Below are positions 1 to 16,485 of a DNA stretch of 64,000 nucleotides, piece by piece (the stretch's first letter is position 1; each line of letters starts with the position of its first letter). A model generated the notes under the pieces. It was not told the origin of the DNA and did not search any database. It was given only the letters and a program-made list of their open reading frames with translations. Position numbers and translations under genes: made by a program. This DNA comes from Suillus spraguei (Eukaryota > Basidiomycota > Agaricomycetes > Boletales > Suillaceae), in the NCBI GenBank assembly GCA_016800925.1, contig JABCPU010000018.1, positions 326,286 to 390,285 of the forward strand. The letters are read 5' to 3'.

Positions 1-1113
1 TCTACTTCCATCTCTTCTTCTTCGTCTTCCTCATCGCTTCCATCTTCAGTGCTTTTCCTGCGTACACGGCGTCCCTCGTCTTGACCATCCTTGATGGCTT
101 TCTTCGCCAACAGGGGTCATATTCTTGAGGTCCTGTGGCCAATCTTGCGAACAAGCTGGACACTTGGCGTTTCGAGTGCGATACTTTCTGCAACAGTGGT
201 AGTGTAACCGTGCCTTGCAATTCGGTGTGCTGCAGGCAACACCACGGGTAACGATCTGATTTACTTGAGTTAGCAGTTGAGGAGAAATCAGGTGGTTCGA
301 GGGCTGACCTCGTAGCATATGACGCATTCAAGACAATCTTCGGGATTGAGCTTTTGAGGTATGGAAGAAGTTCCAGCAACGTGCGCGTTGAGAGGGAATA
401 GCGGCCTCGCCTATGAAGCGTTCAGCCTTCTTGGATGCCAGAGAATTTAAGGTATCTCGCCTGCTCTTTAACAACCACCCCTTGGCGACAAAACTACCGA
501 GCACTATTTCGGCTTGTGCTTTCGTCATATTTGTCTGAGAGAATTTACTTCGCGTAGGGCGAGTAACGAGGATACAGAGTATGCCTCATGCGGGGCGAGC
601 ATGATTTGCTCCACCTGTAAAGGACATAATAGGTAACATGACGCGAGGAATTTCGTATAACTCACAACTGCCTTGAAGTAAGCGATTTCAACTGGTGTGT
701 AATCTGTAGCCATTTGTGCAATTTCATCATCCTTCCTGTTCACCTGTCACATTCTGAGGACAGTTAGGACCACTGATGTGCAGAATGACTGACCATAGCA
801 TACATCTCCCGGCCAGTCTGTTCATCTGTCAGATGCCGAAACTCAAGGTCCAGGGAATTGAGAGAATTATTGATACTGATCACGAAGAGATCCCAGTCTT
901 CTCTTTTGTCAGAAAAACGAATGTCCAATGTCGGATTTACAGCTGCAGAAGACCGAGTATCTATATTGAGCGAAAGGAGGTGAGAGGTGCGTACTTACCC
1001 TTGACAGTATCGATACATTTTTCCCAGAGAACCAGAGCGTGCTTGAAGGAAAGAATGCTGCGTGAAAATACACCTTGGAGAAAGAGACGCTGGACATCGT
1101 TTGCAGACACCAT
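1..1113 (-). CDS. NSE1: Nse1-like subunit of the Smc5/6 complex (RING-like), 3' end off window
   Basis: Probable Nse1, the RING-like subunit that works with Nse3 and Nse4 in the Smc5/6 DNA-repair complex in the nucleus. Exon 1 starts at 1113 and reads MVSANDVQRLFLQGVFSRS, the usual Nse1 N-terminus, ending at a GTAAGT donor near 998. Later exons (about 960-790, 735-540, 528-328) give a winged-helix-like body with LGSFVAKGWL. The C-terminal zinc finger lies at about 250-150: ACSTPNCKARLHYHC followed by CPACSQDWPQ, which keeps the Cys/His ligands. An acidic tail (SDEEDEEEEME) follows but lies in a different frame from the zinc finger; a one-base change near 105-125 would join them. The stop codon is outside the window. 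I am confident of the family; exon borders are approximate. Confidence 0.85.
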
Positions 1114-1336
1114 CGTGGTCAAGGCATAAGACACATACAACACGCGTCAATTAAACCGCGTCGCGTCGGTGGCTTCCGGAAACCGTGGTGACTCAGCTGG
1201 TCATGTATACGACATGAAAAAATCATCTAAGTCGTATACTGTTAGAGTTAAGTATGTAATCATATGCATATAGGTGTAGTGTCGTGCCCTATTATAATGT
1301 GCTCAGACAGGAGTAGTAAAAAATTACCACCCTACA

Positions 1337-2156
1337 TTACAACTTTGGAACTCGAAGGGTTTTGCTGACCATTGCGGCAGCCATAAACCGAAAATAACAC
1401 TGACAGGGTGGATATCCCCACGGCCACCTGGTGTTCCCCACAACGTGATGAGACCTCCGGGTATCCCTTGCTTGCCCTCAACCCAACCTCGTCGAACCCA
1501 GTATGACAGAATTGCGACAAGTCCGAGAGATGAAGGGATTGGAAGGCCCTCGAAGTACCTGGACTTGCCCGCTGCATCCTTAGGGATTATCGCGACAGTT
1601 GCGTTAAAGCGGGCGAGACGAGCGAGACCACAACATATGAAACCAGTCAGACATACGGTGTCAAGGTATGTTCGAAGGCCCACAGCAAAAGCAACCACAG
1701 CTGGTGCAACACCAAATGATACCTACCGTGCAATCAAATCAGGAGAATGAGCGACATTTATTGAGAAATTGCATACTAGATCTGCAAGACTGTCGAGTTC
1801 TTGGCCCAGCATACTGGATGATTTTCTCCACCTCGCGACTTTACCGTCCATGAAGTCAAACATCAATCCAGCCAGTGGGAGAGCAAGTGCCCACAACAAG
1901 TAATCATCGTCGTTCGTCAATAGGTACTGCGCAGATGAAAATATTGAGAAAGAGCCGCAGACACCATTCATAATGGTAACAAGATCAGCTAGACGGAAGT
2001 TTCTGAAAACAATTATATTCTTAGCAAGTCAAGTTAGGGAGAACACGAGGATCTGCACCTAACTAGGGAGAAATGTCCATCAGCATCATTGTATTGTTGG
2101 AGAGAACTGTCGTGCTTGTTGTTGCCGTTCACTGGATTGGTTTTGCTTCGGGCCAT
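1337..2156 (-). CDS. CHO1: CDP-diacylglycerol-serine O-phosphatidyltransferase (phosphatidylserine synthase)
   Basis: Membrane enzyme making phosphatidylserine from CDP-diacylglycerol and serine, expected in the ER. Exon 1 (2156 to about 2060) begins MARSKTNPVNGNNKHDSS and splices in phase to RNFRLADLVTIMNG. The CDP-alcohol phosphatidyltransferase signature is complete in the second exon at about 1860-1790: DFMDGKVAR, then G, D and D in GQELDSLAD. The next exon (about 1700-1340) has CCGLARLARFNATVA and KSRYFEGLPIP, which match the serine-specific branch of the family. Hydrophobic segments surround the motif. The C-terminus needs a one-base frame change near 1390: frame one runs to HPVSVIFG and ends at 1324, whereas the expected end MAAAMVSKTLRVPKL lies in the next frame and stops at 1337. 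The gene lies about 220 bp downstream of NSE1's start, in the same direction. Confidence 0.88.
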
Positions 2157-2311
2157 GCTGGCTTTAAGGTGGTGGATGGGCAAACGACCAGCAAGAGTCC
2201 TGGACGATCAAGCTGGCTCCGGGGTCCTTAATATTATAGCTCAAGGACACCAAACACCGCACATAAATACAACTCCATAAATACAATGATGATGTGGCAA
2301 TCTGGCCAGAT

Positions 2312-4110
2312 CTACTCTACGGCCATTGCGTCGCCTTGCTGCGCTTTTTCAATTTCTATGCTTTTTGCAGCATACTGGTTAGGATGCGTAACACTTTCCC
2401 CTTCTCCAATTCCATCACCTTTCTTTACTCCTGCTGTTGCGTGAGTGATTTCAAAAACTCGGGTACAGGCCACATGATAGTGTCCTTCTTTCACGGTGCG
2501 CATGACCTCCGCTAGATCCGCTGACGTCAGTCCTTGGGATGAATAAGTTGCCAATAAACTCGTGTGCAAGTTGTCTGGCGCAAAGTGGCGATATGGACAT
2601 CCATGACAATCGGAAGGTCCAGGTTTGTCTGTCAAGAGAATCTGCTGACAACTATGTGAAATTAACCACCGAACACCGGAGCTAAGATATTATACGTTCA
2701 CACCTCTTCGCTGGATAGTTGGCACGCTTCCCTTCCAGTCCAAATGAATGTCTGATGTTGTACTTGTACTCTTTGTTGAACTTGTCGTCCGTGAGATTAC
2801 TGAAAGACTTCCTCCAAAATGCGATTGCTTCGTCTATCGACAAACCAAGAACCTGATAAGTTACGGTCAGTGAAGTTTCCAGTAAGTGAGCAATAAATGT
2901 CCGACTTTGAGAAACAGGCCATATTGCAGCCGACCAAAATGTTTCAAGTGACGGTCCCGCATGAGACATTCGTGTAGGTTCCGCATACACAAGGGGAAGT
3001 GTCGTTTGGCAAGGTCATCCACCATATCTGCTCTGATCTCGTTACCCGTAGTTGGACCAGAGTACTCTGAAGCCACCCCTGCGACAAATCCTCGAGACAT
3101 ATGATTGAGTATTTCGGTTAGGCGTGTGTCACCATCCATGCGCATTATTGATCGAGCGGTTGACTGTCAGGAAATCAGAAAAATTATGGAGGTTGGTAGA
3201 ATGCTAACTAACATCAAGCGCATTTTCAAGGTTTGCCTCAAATGCTCGCAGAACAATGCTAAGCTGTTCCTTACTAGGAACGTACGCCCAACCATCTCTT
3301 AGCAGGACACGTCGCTTATTGACGAGATCCGGTACTTGAGTCCATCTCACCTGTAGACAATGAATAAGGAGCAGGAAAGATTGTTTGATTCACGTACCTT
3401 GTAAATCCTCTCCGTCATCGGAACCCCTTCCTCTGGCTGCTGTATCCCAAGCCCCTTTAGTTCATTGGCATACTGTAGCTTCTCCTCGGAGTTGACCTAG
3501 CAGTACCGTTAGTGCGAGGAATGAGTGTTATCACGTACTTACCTCAGTCCACTTAAAGTCCCGGGATTGTAGAAAGAGTTCTCGCTCTTTTGTATCATCA
3601 CTCTCGTACCTTACTCGGAAGAGAGCAGTCTCTGCTTTCACGAACCGCCTTCTCAAGTCCTCCCTGAAAATCGGTTACCAGATGGGAGGTCGATGACGGG
3701 AATGTGACGCACGATCGACAGAAAGCAAGTCTGAGTACGAAGTGACCAAGGTGGTCATTTCTCCGTTCAGTCTGCGTGTCTACAGTTGAGGCACTGCTGC
3801 TGTTGAGAGGAAGGTGATCCTTGCACTGCCGCGTGGTCACACTCTTCAGCTCCTCCCAAGATCTGTTACGCGCAAAAGACGACTCGATTTCTGCAAGAAC
3901 GCGAAGGCGATCCAAGGCATATCTTTCAAAATCCTCTAAAGAGACTTCATACCATGGAGACTTGTCATAACTTAAAATGAATTGAGGTCACCTCCTGAAA
4001 GTAGGCAATAAACATACATACAAGTTGAGACGGAAAGGCCAGTCAAATGAGTTTTTCGACGAGTCAAATTTCGCTGAGTCAAATTTCCTTCTCTCAGAGT
4101 TGTTGTACAT
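2312..4110 (-). CDS. PRI2: DNA primase large subunit (Fe-S)
   Basis: Large subunit of the polymerase alpha-primase complex, needed to start RNA primers in replication. The start at 4110 (MYNNSERRKFDS) leads, through an intron at about 4046-3985, into FYDKSPWYEVSLEDFE and YALDRLRVLAEIE, the typical N-terminal region. Further exons contain HFVLRLAFCRS (about 3720-3690), LCMRNLHECLM and HFGRLQYGLFLK (about 3000-2925), and LGLSIDEAIAFWRKSF. The four cysteines expected to hold the 4Fe-4S cluster are visible: LCMRN, KRCERI, DCHGCPYRHF and HYHVACTRVFE. The last exon ends HPNQYAAKSI then a short tail, stop at 2312. The body is interrupted by at least six short introns. The promoter region up to the neighbouring large gene is about 230 bp. 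I saw no break. Confidence 0.93.
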
Positions 4111-4343
4111 TGCGTGAAAACGGAGAGTGGGTAGTCTGCAAGGAGGGGAAACACGTCCAGACACGAGGTGTCACAAACGCGTAAAGATCCGTCACACAAA
4201 CACCGGGCCATAATTAGTTTTGATTCAATGCAGGCATAAAAAGTCCGACTGATACTTGTTATAGGACCATAATCTACATAACATATAATACGAAGGCAGT
4301 ACTAAGATACTTCAAACATAGATCAATAGCCATATGTCATTCA

Positions 4344-7300
4344 TCAGCGTGGTCCGGGAGTCGCAGAACGGCCAGTTTTGCGCCGGACCAGCCGCGCGCC
4401 TTTCTGCTTGCCTGTACCACCAGGGTAAGGGTCAGGTGGGTCTTCTTCAACATCAAAGGTCACTCCTGGACGAGGTCGATTTTTCCTCCGCCTCTTCTGC
4501 TCCGCCTCTTCTCTATCCCTCCACTGGCTAGTTGCCACCATAGGATCGCGCGAAGGTGGCGGCACCATAGGCGGAAGAGGCTGAACTTGACTAACGGCAG
4601 AATGAGCTGGGGACCCGATCACAGTGTTCGTCTGTGTAAATCGTGATGAGACTCGACATCGGACAACATGAAAATCATACATACTGCAGTATTTCCATCG
4701 CATACATCGAGAGATGCTCCAGACATAGTGCGATTTCTCTTGCTAGTCAGGAAACTGAACGGAGAGAACACGTTGGACGAAGGGTGCTTGCGGTCACGAG
4801 GATGTGCAGATGAAGTGGTCATCTCAGGGTGCTTCCTGGCTCTGTCTTTTGGTACCTTTGGTTGAACCGACGCTGATGATGGCGCAAGAGCCGTAGTCTG
4901 CACTGTGTGAGCAGGAGGTGCAGAAGCCACGGCTTTATCTTTCAACTCATTAGGCGAAGAAGACGTCTTAGAATGCTGCATGGGTGGTGCTACAATCACC
5001 GGAGACTTATGCTGCTCCATAGACAGTTTGGGAGATCGAGCAGCGGGACTCTCGAGAGGTTTAGAAGAGCCAGACCCTGACATGGTCCTGAACAGCCCTC
5101 CGAGGAAACCGCCCGTTTTCTTCTTCGACTCCTTCGATTCTGTCGACACCTGCCTCTGCCTCATCGGGGGCGCAGCTACTTGGAGTGGAGAATTGAAGCT
5201 CGTCTGTGGTGTTTGCGGTGTCTTGGGCATTGAGGGTGCAATAGAAGAGGGCGTCATCAGCATCTCGGACTCATGGGAGAATGCACGATTCATGGTTGGT
5301 GGTAGATGAGCTCTAGACGGAGCAGGTGTAGATGGATGCCCTGAGACTGCAACACGGGCAGCCCATGAAGGTTCAGCCGTCTTAGAGGGCCGGGATGAAA
5401 CGTTTCCTTGCGATGAACTGGGAAAAGGCTGTGTTGACGTAGCACTGGATAACAAAGGCTGAGAAATTTTACGAGGAGAAGGAGGACGTGGGTTGGTATT
5501 AGATGTGGAAACAGGCTGCGGAGTGGGTAATGATACAGTTCGATGATGGGGTATAGGATGCGTCGAGTGCGAGGATTTGAGTTGCTGGTTGGCGCTCGCT
5601 GGGGTAGCGTGACGATGAGATGCAGGGTATAGTGTGTTCATGGCTGAAGCATAACGAGAAGAAGAAAGCAAACCACGATAACGAGTAGAATCACTAGTAT
5701 TAGGAGGGTCCTGCACTTGGGTTTTCGCAGATGGAGTGCTGGCGGCCACACGGACGCTGGGACCTTGAGGAATAGTCACGGGGGGTACAACAGGACGAGA
5801 TGAAAAAGGTTTCGAGTGGGCCTCTGCATTATGGGGATGAGATGCGACAGCAGACGCAGCAACTGCCGCATATTGTCTGCTACCTTTGGATACAGCGTCA
5901 ACAGGAATGCTCTGAGTAGTATTCGACGGCGGAACAACTGATCGAGTGGTTTGTGCTGCGGCAGCTGATGCACTGGTAATAGGTCGAGATGAATAAGATT
6001 TGGTATGGGTCTCCGCAGTTGGTAAATTCTGAGACTGAGGGGCGATCACGGTCGTAGTAGGAGTCGCAGCGTATGTTCTCCCTTTGGATGCAGCATCTAT
6101 AGAAGTACTATGAGCAACATTCGGTAACTGAGAAACTTGCCAAGTACCTTGTGCTACAATAGCTGATGCGCTGGTATATGTAGGCGGCGCTTTTGCATTT
6201 GGCTGCACATCTGTCGACCGTTGGTACCCTCGAGATTGTCCACCAGACGATGTTGTCCGATGAACAGGATCTTGGTGCGATGGAGCAAAAGCAGTCTGCG
6301 TTGGCGGAGCGGAGAACGGAGAACGAGAAGATGCAGAAGTGTATGCGTATTGTTGAGTCGATGATGCAGGAGGAACATGGGATGGAGTTGATGCTACGGC
6401 GGTGGGAGTAGGTTGCACACTGGGACTGGGCTTCACAGCGGAGGTAGGTTGCACGCTCGGAGTAGGTTGAACACTGGGGCCAGGCTTTACAGTGGAAGCA
6501 GGTTGCACGTTCGGAGTAGGTTGCACGCTGGGGCTGGGCTTCACAGTGGGAGTGGGCTGCACGCTCGGAGTAGGCTGCACACTAGGAACAAACAAATCCT
6601 TTAGCTTTGCTGATGGTGGTGCCTTCTCATGAGCATTGAAATCCGAAGACTGCACTTTGGCAGTAGGAACACTCGAGGAAGGCACAGGAGCCTCAGAACC
6701 CTGAGCCGGAACATGTGTCTGCGTCTGCGAAGGACTCGCAGTCCACTTATTCCCGAACTGTGGTGACTCAGGAACTTCCTCAATGGTGACTTTGGGTCGT
6801 GCCAACCGAGGAGCCGGATTGGTCGGTGGAGGTAAGCTCGCAGGCGCTCCTTGGCTCGGCGGAGGGTGTTGTGAACTTGATATGCCTTGATTAACTCCAC
6901 TAGCAGGAGCCGTACCCGCAGATAGCAATGCCGGTGCAGCTGAAGAAGCTTCCCGAGAGATGGCGGGTGCAGGAGCAGCAGCCTTTTGGTATGCCGAACT
7001 CGCAGTCGCGGGCGCAGCACCCGTTCCCTCACTCGTCCAAGGCTTGCTCTTGTACGAACTGGCATGTCCATTGGGCAATGAAGGCTGAGAGGGGGAAGTA
7101 GAGGTTGCTATAGCCGAGGTATGAGCAGCAGCTAGAGCTGGCTGCCGCAATGGAACAGCAGAACTCGTGGGCGTGGGGTTGATTCCAGCGAGACTACTGG
7201 GTGTCAACTTGACAGGGAAAATGTCCTCTGGGATGTCAATCCCTGGTACTCTTGGTGGCGGAACTGGTAGAGGCGAAGGAGAAAACTGTCCTGCGGAAGC

Positions 7301-10300
7301 AAGTTGACCATATGACGAGGGAGATGGAGCCGCCTCTGACATCATAGATTGGGATAGAAGCCCAGGAGTTTGCTGGTGCGACGCTGTAGAACCAACAGGA
7401 TAGACCGTCTGCGGCTGCGCGTCCGGTGGATGGTCACGGCTACCGGACGTCGTCCTCAAGATCTGCGAAGGCGGTGGGTATGATGGTACAGGAAGACTGT
7501 CATATGGTGACGCTGGAACTTGCGGCGCCACAGATTGTAATGGAAACCCAGGGGTTTGCTGGTGTGCCGTTGTAGAGCCCTGCCCGTGCTCAAGGCTGCC
7601 GGACGTCGCCCTCGAGACCTGCGAAGGTAACACCACAGGTTGGGACGTAGACCCAGGAGTCTGCTGGTGCGACGCTATAGAACCAACACTATGAAGCGTC
7701 TGCTGTGGAGTATGTGCACCGCTGCCAGACGTTGTCCTTGAGATCTGCGGAGGCAACAGCACAGACTGGGATGGACGCCCAGGAGTCTGTTGTGATGCAG
7801 TAGAAACAACAGGATGGGAATGCACGGTCTGTGGCTGCGCTTGTGGAGGTTGTTCACGACTACCGGACATTGTTCTCGAGATCTGTGAGGGCGCCGGGTA
7901 AGATGGTACAGGAAGACTACCGTATGGTGACGCTGGAGTCTGGGGCGTTAAAGCTTGTAATGGACGCGCAGGAGCCTGCTGGTGCAATGCGACAGAGTCA
8001 ACAGTCTGAGTATGAACTGTTGGCGTCTGCAGATGGTCGCGGCTATTAGACGTCTTCGAGACCCTTGAAGGCGCCGGGAAAGATGGAAGACTACCATACG
8101 ATGACGGAGACGGAGCTTGCTGCACCACAGGTTGTGGTCCAGAAGTCTGCTGGAATGACGCAGTGGAACTAGTTGCCTGGTTGTGAACTATCTGTGGCTG
8201 CACCTGCACCTGCGCGGGATGGTCACGGCTGCCCGATGTAGTCCTCGACGTTCGTGAAGGCGCCGAATAAGATGGCGCTAGTAAACTAGAGTTGTGCGGG
8301 GGCTTATGAGGCAACTCCTGATTCTCAGACAATGGCGTAGCTCCTATTACAGCAATCTGCGGAGGTGCAGGGAAGAGAAGGTGTTTCGACTGCTCCGGCG
8401 TGTCTGCCTGTTCTGCGTGTGAGTAAAACCTGTAAAAATAGTTTATATCTACATACCTCTTTGACCTTCAACATGCGAGGTGAACTATCTGGAGAGCGCC
8501 GAGGTGTCCCGGCAGCATAGACCTCCTTTGGCGTGCCATAAGGCGACGACCGTACGGAAGAATTTGGAGTTGGAACTGAACGGTTTGCAGGGGGCGTTGT
8601 ATAGTGCTTGTCTTGAGAAAGGACTTCACGTAGCTGTGGATAAGCTACCGCGGGAGGATCAACTTGATGGTGTGAGCCATTATGACCTGAATGCTTCTCC
8701 TCCCCAGCCACATAACCATCCTTGAACGGTTGGGCTGTTTGCACGACCCAGTGTGATTTGACCGTACTCCCATTGGAAATCTGAGTGGTCGTCATGCGAG
8801 GAGCAACGACGTGGGGTTCTTGACGATCGAGTGAAGTTCGTGGTGCACGAGACGGTTGTGATGCCATTATCATCGTCTGCGAAGTGTTCATCGATGTTGA
8901 ATGAGTAGGAGGTGTGGATGGTGATCGTTGAATCACTGTTGCGTTACCGTCATGCGTTCCAGATGTAAGGGGAGTCTGTGAGCTCATAGAGGTTGGGTAT
9001 GCAGAAGGGAGGGATCCATAACTTGACCCAATCTTAGGTGGACTCGAGTTCGTCTTGTGAGCAGGTGATGAGGTTGCATGCGGTTGGCTGGAAGCTACTG
9101 GACCCGATGAGGGCGTTGGTCTAGTTGATTCATTCTGATGGTCTGCAAACGAAGACGAACGTTGAGGTCTTGGGCCAGAAACAGCTGGAGGATTGGAGAA
9201 TGATGTCTTGTGTGATCGTGGTTGAGAGGGCTGTTGTTCCGCTGGCGTGCTGATCTGAGGGTATCGGGGCGGTATGAGGTCTTCTGGCCGATGATGACGG
9301 CCATGCGAGAAATCAATTGCTGCAGGATCTGTACGAGATCGGTCCAGTGGGGGCTGCTCCGGCCGGCTGCGGGGGACTTCAGAGGATTGTGATCTGCCAT
9401 GAGACAGCTGTGCCGTGGAGGCGAGGGATGCATGAGGATATCCTGTACCATGTAGTTCATCTTTATGTAAAGGGGATTGTGACTTGTAAAGTACATCGTG
9501 AGCCTGGCGATCGGCGGGGCCCTCTCCTGCAACAAGAACAGGTATGGTACCCACATGTCCTCGTGATTCGTGTGGCAAAGGTGACGAACTAAAGCCTGGC
9601 GTAATAAGGGGTATGTCCACAGTGTCAATTGACGTAGGCTTTGGGGGCTGTCGCAAGTCATAAAATGTGCCCTGCGTCGAGGTATACTTGGCCTGGGTGA
9701 TTATCACAATCAGTTCCATCCTTCAGTTGTCAAGGCTATCAAACACACCTCCGATTTGGACTTGGCATCATCTTCACGCGGACCGAGAGGGGGACCCTGT
9801 CTCTCCCTTACGGCACTGGTTTGATACCCATCACCTCTCTGAACGGGACCTCCCGAGTGGTTTCTCTCCATGCGGTGCTAAAAAAAAGGGTCAAAGGGAG
9901 TTAAGCAAGCTTGTTTTAGTGTCTCATTACCTTCAGAGAAGCTCGTTCAGTGTCGCTGCCCGACTGAGCTCCTTGCGCAGCCGAGGATGTATGTCGCTCG
10001 TAATGTGATTTGGAAGGTTTATGAGGAAGGTAGACGGGCATTACGCGAGGCGCGGGGGGTGGATTGCTCCCTACACCTGCCGTATTATTCTGAGCCATAG
10101 CTTCTTGTTGGGGACCTGTAGACTGCATGTGTACAGCAGAAATTGTTTGGTTATGAGATGGGTCAGCATGAGGTCGGCGGACCTTTGGTACAGTATCAAC
10201 AACACGCCCCTATATAAAATCAATTCGACATACCGATGAGACTCCGTCTTCTGTACGATGCCGCCTGTGACCGGTGATGGACTCGCGAATGGAAGGCTGA

Positions 10301-11034
10301 TATGTTTCCTTGCCAGAGATGGAGGCTTTGTCTGAATACATGAGGCCTTCAGAATCTGACTCGATCCTTTTCTCGCGTCTGTGCCTGGTTTTTTCCTTCT
10401 GCCTGTCGGCCTTTTCCTTCTCTCGATGCTGTTCAGATCTGTGTCTTTCACGATGCTTATCGAGTTCAGCATTAGCCCTTTCTCTGTCACGTTCTTTATC
10501 CATTTCTCGATGTCTATCACGTTCCTGGTCACGATCTTTCGATCGTTTGGAGTAGATATCTTGAGCAGATGAAGGCCAATTAGTGAACGGCGTGGTTGAA
10601 TTGGCGGTACTTTGAGGTTGGACAGGACGCAAAGAATGAGTTTGCCGGGAGGATCTTGCGGCATCTTCGGCACCAGAAACTTGTTCATATGAGGATTTGG
10701 GGGTTGGGGCAGGACGTCGATGAGATCTGGAGTCAATGGATTCTGGTTGGGGCCGGCGTGAAGATGCCGTTAGAGGGTAACCCTTGGATTGGAGAGGTGC
10801 AGGGGTTTGATAAGGTGGGGCGGAATGATAAGCTGTAGATGGGTACTGGGCAGAAGAAGAACGTGCTCTGCTGACTGAGGAGGCTGAAGGTGCGGCGGAA
10901 GAATGCTGGGGATGAGCCTGAGACCTAGATTCGCGATGACGGCGTTGTTCGTAGTCACGTTCGGGAGGCTTCTCTGGAACCCAAACTTTGAAACGATCGT
11001 CGTGAAGACGGTCTTCTCGTCTTCGAGTGGCCAT
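4344..11034 (-). CDS. Very large Ser/Pro/Thr-rich disordered protein with repeated R-T-[TM]-S-G-S motifs
   Basis: I do not recognise this family. I join six exons into one protein of about 2,100 residues. Exon 1 (11034 to about 10237) starts MATRRREDRLHDDRFKVWVP and includes a highly charged block (about residues 165-230, DRDQERDRHREMDKERDRER). Exon 2 spans about 10188-9936. A short exon follows near 9885-9750. A long exon runs from about 9690 to 8455. The main exon (about 8425-4685) and a last exon (about 4628-4344) end in a basic tail, GARLVRRKTGRSATPGPR. No folded domain, signal peptide or membrane segment is visible. Low-complexity repeats fill the main exon: about seven imperfect 45-60-residue units at 8290-7300, and a PSVQPTP array at 6600-6400. 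A short motif R-T-[TM]-S-G-[SA] recurs about eight times. It could be a cytoskeletal, signalling or cell-polarity scaffold, but that is only a guess. Splicing to a single mRNA is inferred from phase-compatible donors and acceptors. Confidence 0.6.
6400..6600 (-). repeat. Coding minisatellite, PSVQPTP-type heptad array
   Basis: On the minus strand the frame reads repeated P-[STN]-V-[QK]-P-[TGSA]-[PSA] units, about thirteen in a row, with units such as PSVQPTP and PTVKPSP. Units are roughly 18-24 bases and drift at the same positions. This is internal slippage expansion inside the large disordered protein, and copy number probably varies between strains. Confidence 0.8.
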
Positions 11035-12040
11035 TCAGTAAAAAGCCAAAAAGAAATAGAGGATCCAGTTCTTGAAAATGGAGCGAGTAGAAGAATAAGA
11101 AAGAGAGAACTGACAGGTGCCGACCCGTCGACATGAGGCAATTGGACGTCCGGTAGTATGAAACTTCCTTGCTTATGTATTAGATACTTACGTTCTCGAG
11201 GAGCGCTGGTAATGACAAATTGTGGGAACGAAACTTTGCAATTGGTGATCAGATTTACTATAGTCAGTTCATTCTGACTTGGAGGTATAGCAGCACCATT
11301 CACGCATGGCTCTCTCGAACTGCTGATGCCGCGGTATGATAAGCATAGCCATCCATGCATGGATCAAGGGTATAACTATTAATTAGGCGGCCGAAGTACT
11401 AGTAGTAAATATATAACACAGCTAGTGATGTCTGCCAATGACCAAGGAGCGATAATGTCAATTAAACACCATCGATACAAAGTAATCATGGCACCGTCAG
11501 GGACCTTTGGAGGATTACTCCCAGTCTCAAAACGAAACTGGGAAGAGTCCAAAACTCCGTCCGACTTGCTGTTACACGATTTTGACTCATTACCGACAGT
11601 GAAACAGCGGAAAGGCTGGTGGCGACACCGAGGTCAACCCTGTCGAGACAATTTAAGGATCGTGTGAGATCACCCGTAAAATAATCGAGAGGAATCGTCG
11701 ACATCGTTGATGATAAAATAAAATTTTGAAGGAGAAGAAGTTTCAAAGTTCTCAATTGGGGGGTCGAATTTTTATACAAGCAGTAGGGGGGGTTGCTTAC
11801 GAGAGCGATGCGGTCTATGACCGATTCCCACCGACCTTCGTCACTTTGCTCACTAGCGTCACTTGGAGTATCATTATCACGAATTATACTCTCTTCGTGG
11901 TACTCATCAGCTTATTTTTCAATACGCTCCAGGAATTTCATCTTCTGAACTGCTCATTCGCAGACCTTCATTGTATGTCTCTTCATACATATTATCCTGT
12001 ACACGCCAGACTCACATTTCAGCCACACAAGAGTGATACC
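11035..12040. other. Divergent intergenic region (about 1 kb)
   Basis: Lies between the start of the large minus-strand Ser/Pro/Thr protein and the start of the plus-strand deubiquitinase. It should hold both promoters and 5' leaders. It holds pyrimidine-rich stretches and open frames of up to about 160 codons. None has a recognisable product or conserved splice pattern, so I call no gene here. Confidence 0.5.
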
Positions 12041-16314
<4,274 letters not shown>

Positions 16315-16485
16315 AGTGAAGTGGTGTATACGGTTTGGACTCGGATTGTGTTCTGCGCGTCGTCTTTTATCTTAAACACATTGTACTTTTTCGTCCCAAT
16401 TTACGCAGTATCGACAACCGAGTTTCAGCAAGACATGTGTGTATTGCACGAAATAGACAAGGCATGTATGAACGTGCGCTAGGGA

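Noticed and set aside
776..1129. 117-codon plus-strand frame opposite NSE1
   Set aside because: Shadow of NSE1 exons 1 and 2, which show clear family motifs on minus.
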